Shown: positions 7,701 to 13,321 of the stretch, piece by piece
Layout of the letters: each line of letters opens with the position of its first letter
Numbering within the stretch: position 1 is the first letter of the stretch
From: Anaerolineales bacterium
Lineage (GTDB): Bacteria; Chloroflexota; Anaerolineae; Anaerolineales; UBA4823
Direction of reading: 5' to 3'
Assembly (NCBI GenBank): GCA_028687395.1
Contig: JAQUAE010000015.1
Location: forward strand, 1 to 13,321
Length of the DNA: 13,321 nt
Program-made: the position numbers and the translations under genes
The notes under the pieces: model-generated
The model's database searches: none
What the model was told of the DNA's origin: nothing
Seen by the model: the letters and a program-made list of their open reading frames with translations, nothing else

Positions 7701-10700
7701 TCGAGCTTTGCCCGCAACGCGGCGACCTGCTGGTCTTCCTGGGCCAGATGCAGGCGCGCTTCGGCGAAGCCGATAACGCCAAGCACACCTTCCATAAGCT
7801 GGTGTCGGAGACGGCCAAGGACCCATCCCTGGAAATTGAGCCCCGTGACTACTACCAGGCTGCTCAAAGCCTGCTTGAGATGGGCGATTACGCCATCGCG
7901 GCGCTATGCCTCGAAAACGCTCTGCGCGCCGCGCAACAGGAGGTCGCCGAGGGTGAGTCTCGTCAGGTCACATTGGCGCCATCCCCGTATGAGCTGCTGA
8001 CCAGCCTGGCTCTGGCGTACCGCAAGACTGGCGACCTGACGGCTGCCCTGAAAGCCTGCGACCAGGCTATCGCTCTGGAACCTGGCAGGGGCAACCTGTA
8101 CCTTGAAAAAGCCGACCTTCTCCTGCAGATGAACCAGGCCGGCGTGGAAAAAGGTGGGAGGCAGCTCGACGCCTACCGGCCAGTCGCCGAATGGCTGGAG
8201 ACTGCTGCGCAAGAGGTTCCTGACGATCCCGCCATCCACTTCTACGCTGCCCACCTTCACCGCCTCACAGGCGATTTGCCAGGGGCTTTGGATTACGCCA
8301 ACCGCCTGGTGGAAAGCCTGCGCCCGTCCCCGGCGCCCACCTCCCCGTCCGAAGTCCCCACGCCCCTCTCCCGCGCAGGTGAGGTCTCCCATCCCGAGGC
8401 TGCCTCAATCGCGGCAGGTCTCTTGCGGGCGTTATTGCGTCATGAGCAGGCCTGGAAGGTCCTCGAGACTGCCAGCGTCGATGAGCTAGCCCTGCTCGGA
8501 ACGTCGCTTGCCCCTGCCCATGGGGAGAGCGGCGCGAAGGTCCACCAAGCAGCCTACCTCTGCCTGCACGCTGAGTGCGCCCTGGATTCGAGCCAGGATG
8601 CCATAGCCACCAACGACCTGGCCATCCTGCTGGAACAGCCGTCTGCGGGAGCGCGGGCCTTGGCGATTCAAGCGCGGCTGGCTGCCCGCCGGGGAGACCT
8701 CAAGAACGCTGTGGGTTTGTTGCAATCCGCCCTGCAGAGTTATGAGAAAGGGCGGGGAGAAGGCGGCAGCATCCATGAACGGCCCCTCTCCCTCGCAGAT
8801 GTACACCTGAGTTTTATCGACCTGGCAGAGCAGCGCAGCATTGCCATTGCAGCGGCCGAGCTGGCTGAATGGGAAGTCGCCCTGCCAGCCCTGGAGCGCC
8901 TTGCCAGCATCGCCAGCTTGGAGCCGCTCGCACATCTTGACCTTGCCTGGGCATTGGTATCACGCGCCGAACGCCAGGTCCATTACCGGGAGATCAATAG
9001 CATCAGCCATGCGCCCGGCGCAACCGCCCTCTCCGACGAGGCTCGCCAGGCCTTTGAGACCTCCCTGCAAGCCGCCCGGGCGCTCATAGAGCAAACGCCT
9101 GGCGCTGCTTCCCCAAGCGCTGAGGACTTGCTGGCGCGCTGCAGCGTGCGCGGCGCGGCGGTATTCCAACCCGATAGAAACGCAGCCCAAGCCTTCGCCA
9201 ACCTCGAACGATCCCCGGAAGACACCGCCGCTTACATCGCCTGCCTGCGGGAAATCGGTGACCTGGCCGAGGCTTCCCTTGTCGCTCGAGAGCACCCTCA
9301 CCATCCCATGGTGCTGCTGCAGCTCGCCCTCGCCCTGGCTAACGACAAGCCCCGCCAGGCGCTGGTTGCTGCTCAGACGGCGGTCGATGTTCTGAGGGGC
9401 TACGAGGATTCCACACAGCCCTCCACGGGCGAAGCGCCCATCCACGGAGGCGTGCAGCTCCTACCCCTGGCTTACGCCCTTGAGGCCACGCTGGCGCGGG
9501 CGAGCGGGAATCGCGCCGGCGACGCTTCGGTGGCGCTCACCGCCATCCACAATGCCCTCGAGTTGTGGCCAGACGAGCCGCGCTGGCATCATCTGGCCGG
9601 CGAGATTTACCTGATGCACGATGAGACCGCAGGTTTACCCGAACATCAATCTGCTGCAGCGCACTTTCAGCAGGCTCTGGCCCTGGAGCCAGGCAACCCA
9701 ATGCATTACATCGCCCTGGGCAAATTGCATCTCAAGGACAAGGAGTATCGCCTGGCAATCGACAATTTCGAGCGCGCCGCCCGCCTCTCCCCCTCGGACG
9801 CCAACCTGTGGCAGCTCCTCGCCCGGGCTTACACCGATAAGGGAGATATCCAGCAGGCGGCTGCAGCAGCAGAGCGCGCCGTCAGCTTGACGCCTGGAGC
9901 GTTCCCCCCAGCACTGCTGCGCGCCGAGATCGCCATAAAAGGCGGCGATTTCGAACGCGCAGAGGCTGACCTGCGCAAGATTCTGGAAGAAAATCCGAAC
10001 AACAACGCGGCGTTGCTGGTTCTCTCCAAGGCGCTCGCCGCGCAAAACAAACACGAGCAAGCCCTCCAGCTTCTGGATAACGCCATCCGTGAAGAAGCCG
10101 ATGTGGTTCCGGTGGATGTCGAACGCGCCCGCCTGATCAAAAAAACCAAAGGAGCGGAGGAAGCCATCCGCACCCTGGAAGCGGTGATCAGCCGGGATCC
10201 GAGCGCCCTGGAGCCATACGTGATGCTGGCCGAAATTTTCGACGAAGCAGGCAGGGGGCAGGATGCCCTTTCCCTGGCTCAGCGCGCCCTCTCGTTGAAA
10301 ACCGCTTATGAGCCGGAAATATCCTGGGAGGATACTTCTCGGCTACACAGCTTGCTCGGTCGCCTTTACCACCAAAACGGGCAGTTGGAACAGGCTGTCC
10401 AGCACCTGAGCGAGGCTATCCGCCTTGCGCCGAAGATGGTGGAGGCGTACCTGGAATTGGGTAAAGTGCATTGCGAACGTCGACAGCACCACCTGGCCCT
10501 GGAGGTCTACCGCAAGGCAATATCCACTGCGCCGTACGACCCGCAGGCGTATTACCAGGCAGGCCTGGTCTACAAGGAGAGCAAGGACTACCAGGAGGCT
10601 GAACGGATGTTGCGTTTGGCCGCAAAACTGGCGCCCGACGACCTGGCTATTCAACGCCACCTGGGTGCAATCGTCGCCTTGAACCTGGTACACAATCGAT

Positions 10701-10708
10701 CTGTGTAG
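4781..10708 (+). CDS. Giant tetratricopeptide-repeat protein (1975 aa)
   Basis: This is an uninterrupted 1975-codon frame with no signal peptide or membrane helix, so it is presumably cytosolic. Residues 1 to about 245 form a helical, Leu/Ala-rich domain without clear TPRs (ELKRLLPQNSWAWVIPALKQ near the start). From about 290 to the C-terminus I count by eye at least 25 TPR-like units. The last 350 residues are close to the 34-residue consensus, for example HYIALGKLHLKDKEYRLAID and AYLELGKVHCERRQHHLALE. TPRs bind peptides or proteins, so this is probably a scaffold or sensor. Between repeats sit three Pro/Ser/Gly-rich, low-complexity inserts (about residues 787-816, 1181-1207 and 1321-1340) that break the helical pattern. 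The start at 4781 follows the previous stop by 6 bp, with AGG 10 nt upstream. The peptidase gene starts 17 bp after the stop, so the peptidase is the most likely partner. No enzymatic motif is visible. Confidence 0.93.
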   Translation: MTTFPSPIISELKRLLPQNSWAWVIPALKQDALIWESLHNLQGTYGVEGVAALIHDPDDCSPAALALRALKAPVTAQWLRGLPMQPLQEDFRTALGAAREPGAPPLHAAAALALDLREARRQAPFWNELSTQIEAAPVTALACAYGLIPDQIDMLRTLLATQPAHVASDPRLDGAIERAVHILLSHPQPPEALLEILAGLLGELPQAQKVAFLERLSFRRPDLSPHLTQLLPDSPRPLERKAPASINERVDTLSSFYMSATVQRLSRQGALEISDLSKSLQEARRLEAQLAAQLALTAQRNGDVQTCLEAWQQAAEQGKEQPDYQAGYILALIDAGNLEAAQQRLDACAANEAGATHPLFDLCAAWLQVKASTSSGAAQDAQALATKAESALQFLERLTPNLHDEAELSNPHYIAHLAVKLALAAIHLERPHLAIAAAHIANAWLPNDPQLVLLLAQSLHEAGQHNEAIQAAHLAVALSPESPPYRRYLVDSLEVSGEWQEALKEREGVIAMQAEPQSTDWHALAAVALRLNQPERAIQASMYALKMDENDGIAHAILGEAASAQGNLDEANQRLRQAIELASDHAYPWLAMARLQRKNGETVKALETLRTAAQSTTNHTEIQLSLGEMYLDAEAPTQALSPLQQSVERLRRPPDSAGWLPDEYSTGHYSSQGLEAISESAFASLKHNQDIMGLELTRGQLAARAALHLGNALTQLGRLDEALQVLEDAHRTFPANLSLAYQYARCLIAQDKTSQALFPLEAVVNSQPDDASPYLDYALCLLAQPANSPASERRGTLSPISTESQDGTGTETSPNLSKAIASLERALELEPGRAEAKAMLAEVWAGQGESSKAYDALCELWQSDLARDSVWKTRLALRLGQVAQQVGKGETAVTTLLDADPDNPLVQKQLAEAYFSMGLYDAAYKAAQTAYNLQPADLEILLWFARFALDLLVQPKGIHPNVKGEVLSAVKRAIELCPQRGDLLVFLGQMQARFGEADNAKHTFHKLVSETAKDPSLEIEPRDYYQAAQSLLEMGDYAIAALCLENALRAAQQEVAEGESRQVTLAPSPYELLTSLALAYRKTGDLTAALKACDQAIALEPGRGNLYLEKADLLLQMNQAGVEKGGRQLDAYRPVAEWLETAAQEVPDDPAIHFYAAHLHRLTGDLPGALDYANRLVESLRPSPAPTSPSEVPTPLSRAGEVSHPEAASIAAGLLRALLRHEQAWKVLETASVDELALLGTSLAPAHGESGAKVHQAAYLCLHAECALDSSQDAIATNDLAILLEQPSAGARALAIQARLAARRGDLKNAVGLLQSALQSYEKGRGEGGSIHERPLSLADVHLSFIDLAEQRSIAIAAAELAEWEVALPALERLASIASLEPLAHLDLAWALVSRAERQVHYREINSISHAPGATALSDEARQAFETSLQAARALIEQTPGAASPSAEDLLARCSVRGAAVFQPDRNAAQAFANLERSPEDTAAYIACLREIGDLAEASLVAREHPHHPMVLLQLALALANDKPRQALVAAQTAVDVLRGYEDSTQPSTGEAPIHGGVQLLPLAYALEATLARASGNRAGDASVALTAIHNALELWPDEPRWHHLAGEIYLMHDETAGLPEHQSAAAHFQQALALEPGNPMHYIALGKLHLKDKEYRLAIDNFERAARLSPSDANLWQLLARAYTDKGDIQQAAAAAERAVSLTPGAFPPALLRAEIAIKGGDFERAEADLRKILEENPNNNAALLVLSKALAAQNKHEQALQLLDNAIREEADVVPVDVERARLIKKTKGAEEAIRTLEAVISRDPSALEPYVMLAEIFDEAGRGQDALSLAQRALSLKTAYEPEISWEDTSRLHSLLGRLYHQNGQLEQAVQHLSEAIRLAPKMVEAYLELGKVHCERRQHHLALEVYRKAISTAPYDPQAYYQAGLVYKESKDYQEAERMLRLAAKLAPDDLAIQRHLGAIVALNLVHNRSV
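7139..7228 (+). other. In-frame low-complexity insert A in the TPR gene
   Basis: This stretch encodes a Ser/Pro/Thr/Gly-rich segment (NSPASERRGTLSPIS, then TESQDGTGTETSPN) that interrupts a TPR between CLLAQPA and the next helix, AIASLERALELEPG. The flanking repeats resume in register, so it behaves as an insert. The DNA is G/C-tract-rich (GGCGGGGAACCC), unlike the flanking Leu/Ala/Glu codons. Its origin is unknown. Confidence 0.4.
8321..8401 (+). other. In-frame low-complexity insert B in the TPR gene
   Basis: This encodes a Pro/Ser-rich stretch, residues 1181-1207 (RPSPAPTSPSEVPTPLSRAG then EVSHPEA), between two helical segments. The DNA is C-rich on the plus strand and includes CCCCTCTCCCGCGCAGG. 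It resembles the C-rich intergenic palindromic repeats that are read through as 'TPLSRAGE' peptides in some Chloroflexota proteins (from memory). Only a decayed half would be present here. Confidence 0.4.
8741..8800 (+). other. In-frame low-complexity insert C in the TPR gene
   Basis: This encodes a Gly/Arg/Glu-rich turn (YEKGRGEGGSIHERPLSLAD, residues 1321-1340) between helices. The DNA has a G-rich half (AAAGGGCGGGGAGAAGG) followed by a C-rich half (GGCCCCTCTCCCTCGCAG), as in a decayed palindromic element. The C-rich half shares CCCCTCTCCC with insert B (8371-8380 in B, 8784 onward in C). Confidence 0.42.
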
Positions 10709-10725
10709 GGACAGCGAGAGACACT

Positions 10726-13321
10726 ATGAACCCCTCGATCTCACCTCTCCGGCCTGGCCGCCTGGTATCCCGGGACACTTACACCACCCTGGTGCGCAAC
10801 GCTTTATCCGTGCGGGAATTCCGCTTTGCCCGCCTGGCCGCCCTGAATTGGCTTTCCTCCTATGATGGAGATCTGCCCATGCGGTTGCTGTATAGCAAGG
10901 CGTTGCTGGGGGAGGACCACCTCGAGTCGGCCTATCACTCCCTGTTGGGGTTGACGCTTGCAGACCCGGAGTACCTGGAGGCGTTTCAAGCGAGGTTGCA
11001 GGTCGAGATGCTTCTGCACAAGAATCCGGCCAGACCCAAAGCCAGGGATTCCCGCGCCAGCGCCACGGTGGCCGAGGAGACTATGGCTGATACACTAGGT
11101 TGCCTGGTAACGCTGACGCGGGCAGAGCGAGCGATAGAGGTGAAATTCCCGGTGCAAGCCAGCCAATGGTGCCAGGATTTGAAAGGCGCCCGGCGGCGGC
11201 TGCTCCAATCCGTGAAGGCGCCGCAGGAAGCTGAGCGCCTGATGGAGCAAGCCGAGGAGAGCATGCTCGAAGTCCTGGCGTTAAAATCCAGCCTGCCGCT
11301 GGTGGCAGTCACGCACCTGGAGATTCAACGCGCCCTGGTAGCGCACGATATGGCCCCATCCTTAGCCTTGCGCAACCTTGCCGAGCACTATCACGCCCAA
11401 TTCCCTGAATGCATTCAGGTCACGCTAATCGTGGCCGAAAGCCTGGTGGATGGCGGGGAGCCCGAGCGCGCCGTCTCATTGCTGCACCAGGCAGCCGCCC
11501 AGGACGTCGCCGGGCAGGTCGTCCAGCGCCTGTGGGGCCGCGAACATCCCTACCGTAACCTGTGGCCGGATTCGATGGAAGCGCCCTTGGATATGGCCAT
11601 TCCCGCCGCGGTGGCTGCCACGCTGGGGCTCAACCAGCTCCCGCAGGCTGGCACATCCCCCATACGACCTGCAGGAAGCCAACCCTCACCGGTCGTGGTT
11701 GGTGCTTCCGGCGAAATAGATGACAGCCAGCCAGAAGAGCTTAATCGCGCCGCGCTGGTAGCCGATGACATCCTGACCGAAGCGCTTGAGACGGATGCGC
11801 CTCCGGCTATTTCTGAAGAGGCACCGGTCGTCCCCGAGGACTTCGATCCGCAGGCCATCCAGGCAAGCGATATCACGGTCGAGGCAGGCCAGCCCGCAGC
11901 GGACGAGCCTCTCAGCTTATCCCTGGATCTGGAAGATGAAGAGCAGCAGGATAGCCCCAGCCAGGCTGAGCTCCCCGAGACGTTGCACGAGGTGCAGCGC
12001 GACCTGGAGAAGCTGGCCAGGCGGTTGCACCAACCCAAGCTGCTTCAGCAGGATGGACGCTTCCCTGTTTACGTGGTCATGTCCAGCCGGGCCGGGCTGG
12101 AGGCAGCTTACGGCGCGCAGAACGCGGACTTGCTTGAGGCTGAAATGCTCACCCTGGTGCAGGCCTTCGAGGGCAACAAGAAATGGCATGCGCTCCTGTT
12201 TTACGCCGATGGGGGGGAAGTGAAACCGAAGCAGAGCCTGAAAATACCCGCCGTTGGCGGCAAGCCCAACGACCCCAATCGCCTGCGCCAGGCACTCATC
12301 AACCTGGATGCAGCCTTGAAGAAACAAGGTCAGATGATTGGAGCTGTGCTCATCGTCGGCAGTGCGGAGGTGGTCCCCTTCCACCAGCTCAGCAACCCGG
12401 TCGACGATGAGGACCTGTTCATCCCCTCGGACAACCCCTATGGAACCAGCGGCGATAATCCCCTGGCGCCGCAATGGCCGGTCGGGCGCCTGCCTGGCGG
12501 TGAAGAGGCTGGCCAGGCCAGTGGCGACGGGTTGGCGCGAGCATTACAGCGCGTCGCCCAATGGCATCGAACCGCCAAACGGCGCCAGTCACAACGCTGG
12601 TACCAGGCGCTGGTGCAGGGCCTGATCGAACGCCTCCCCCTGCTTCACAACGGAAACGGCAAGCCCAGGTACACCCAAACCAGTTTTGGCTATACTGCGG
12701 CTGCCTGGCGCTTCGCCTCCTTCTCGGTGTTTCGGGTGATCGGCGATCCGAAGCTCATGCGTATTTCGCCCGCCCTCCAAGACGCCTGGAAGCCCCACCA
12801 GGAGGCCAGCAAGGGGAAAGTCACCCCGCGTCGTAAAAACCACGCCAGGCAGGCAAAAGATGGAACAGCCTCCCCTCAGGCTCGAGAGGCTGAGCGGGGC
12901 AGCCTGCCTGCCGCCCGGTTGGGGTATTTCAACCTGCACGGCACGGCCGAGGATGCCGAATGGTTCGGCCATTCCGACCCAACCGAGGAGGGATTCGAAT
13001 CCAGCGCAGGCGTGGAATACCCGATCGCTTTGAAGCCCGAGGACATCGGCGCTCAAGGCCAGGCTGCGCCCCAAATCGTCTTCAGCGAAGCCTGTTTCAG
13101 CGCCAACATCCAGGGCAAGACCGCCCAGAACGCCATGTGTCTTTCCTTCCTGGAGAAGGGATGCCAGGCGTTCGTGGGATCGACCTGCATCGCCTACGGG
13201 TCGCTCAATGCACCGCTCTCCGCTGCGGATTATCTCAGTTATGCTTTCTGGGGCGCAATCAGGGAGGGGTACCCGGCAGGAGAAGCCCTGCGCCTGGCCA
13301 AACTCAACCTGCAGGAAGCGA
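10726..13321 (+). CDS. C25 (gingipain-like) caspase-fold cysteine peptidase, C-terminus missing
   Basis: The frame is open from 10726 to the right edge (865 codons). Residues 1 to about 300 are helical and TPR-like, ending in a Trp-rich segment (WGREHPYRNLWP, 270-281). An acidic Pro/Asp/Glu/Ser-rich linker, probably disordered, spans about 306-425. From about 446 comes a peptidase C25-like domain: VYVVMSSRAGLEAAYG, VLIVGSAEVVPF (541-552), SDNPYGTSGDN...WPVGRLPG (568-591), YFNLHGTAEDAEWFG (734-748) and IVFSEACFSANIQG, with QAFVGSTCIAYGS and PAGEALRLAKLNL after it. His738 and Cys790 form the expected caspase/gingipain catalytic dyad and both are present. Unlike gingipains there is no signal peptide, so it should act in the cytosol. 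A Lys/Arg-rich insert (about 690-730) precedes the catalytic His. The start has GAGAG 5 nt upstream and lies 17 bp after the TPR gene. Cleavage specificity is unknown. Confidence 0.88.
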   Translation, partial: MNPSISPLRPGRLVSRDTYTTLVRNALSVREFRFARLAALNWLSSYDGDLPMRLLYSKALLGEDHLESAYHSLLGLTLADPEYLEAFQARLQVEMLLHKNPARPKARDSRASATVAEETMADTLGCLVTLTRAERAIEVKFPVQASQWCQDLKGARRRLLQSVKAPQEAERLMEQAEESMLEVLALKSSLPLVAVTHLEIQRALVAHDMAPSLALRNLAEHYHAQFPECIQVTLIVAESLVDGGEPERAVSLLHQAAAQDVAGQVVQRLWGREHPYRNLWPDSMEAPLDMAIPAAVAATLGLNQLPQAGTSPIRPAGSQPSPVVVGASGEIDDSQPEELNRAALVADDILTEALETDAPPAISEEAPVVPEDFDPQAIQASDITVEAGQPAADEPLSLSLDLEDEEQQDSPSQAELPETLHEVQRDLEKLARRLHQPKLLQQDGRFPVYVVMSSRAGLEAAYGAQNADLLEAEMLTLVQAFEGNKKWHALLFYADGGEVKPKQSLKIPAVGGKPNDPNRLRQALINLDAALKKQGQMIGAVLIVGSAEVVPFHQLSNPVDDEDLFIPSDNPYGTSGDNPLAPQWPVGRLPGGEEAGQASGDGLARALQRVAQWHRTAKRRQSQRWYQALVQGLIERLPLLHNGNGKPRYTQTSFGYTAAAWRFASFSVFRVIGDPKLMRISPALQDAWKPHQEASKGKVTPRRKNHARQAKDGTASPQAREAERGSLPAARLGYFNLHGTAEDAEWFGHSDPTEEGFESSAGVEYPIALKPEDIGAQGQAAPQIVFSEACFSANIQGKTAQNAMCLSFLEKGCQAFVGSTCIAYGSLNAPLSAADYLSYAFWGAIREGYPAGEALRLAKLNLQEA
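12846..12910. repeat. Nested inverted repeat inside the peptidase gene
   Basis: The outer arms CAGGCAGGC (12846-12854) and GCCTGCCTG (12902-12910) are perfectly complementary over 9 bp. Inside lies a second dyad: CCCCTCAG (12872-12879) pairs with CTGAG-C-GGG (12890-12898), with one bulged C and a 10-nt loop. The 65-bp unit is translated as part of a Lys/Arg/Ala-rich insert (residues 707-729) just upstream of the catalytic HG. It looks like a REP-type palindromic element that has been accommodated in frame, but only one copy is visible in this window. Confidence 0.45.

Noticed and set aside
1..13321. CRISPR array, tRNA/rRNA genes, insertion sequences, attachment sites
   Set aside because: I saw no spaced direct repeats, no cloverleaf or rRNA-like sequence, and no transposase or integrase reading frame.

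Overview
The window is GC-rich, gene-dense bacterial DNA. It most resembles a member of the Chloroflexota, probably Anaerolineae. I infer this from the style of several proteins: a TIM-barrel protein of a glycosidase-like family common in that phylum, a lipoprotein with an 'F..YY...GG...LG' motif, a C25-type cysteine peptidase with the 'SDNPY...WPVGRLPG' signature, and very long TPR proteins. No rRNA, tRNA, integrase or transposase is visible, so the taxonomy is an inference from protein families only.

Layout. At the left edge a lipoprotein gene on the minus strand runs out of the window (1-181). A divergent intergenic region of about 175 bp follows. From 356 to the right edge every gene is on the plus strand and tightly packed, as in one long operon: (1) a glycosidase-like TIM-barrel protein apparently lacking both catalytic glutamates; (2) an FtsZ homologue with an intact GTP-binding signature and C-terminal peptide but a His in place of the catalytic T7-loop Asp; (3) an 81-residue basic protein; (4) a 73-residue single-pass membrane protein; (5) a membrane-anchored, degenerate LytR-CpsA-Psr (LCP)-like protein whose start overlaps the stop of (4) by 4 bp; (6) a two-helix membrane protein; (7) a 1975-residue TPR protein; (8) a cytosolic C25 (gingipain-like, caspase-fold) peptidase with a helical N-terminal part and an acidic linker, cut by the right edge. 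The largest internal gap is about 137 bp, before (6).

Interpretation (inference). A tubulin-family filament protein, three small or anchored membrane proteins, two apparent pseudoenzymes of cell-wall or carbohydrate type, a giant TPR scaffold and a caspase-fold protease share one apparent transcription unit. I know of no described system with this composition. It could be an envelope- or division-associated assembly with a regulated protease. It could equally be a stress or defence module in which the TPR protein senses a trigger and controls the protease, by analogy with TPR-CHAT pairs. The sequence does not decide between these.

The coding regions also carry proline/serine/glycine-rich in-frame insertions: three in the TPR gene, and one in the peptidase gene that coincides with a nested inverted repeat just before the catalytic His.
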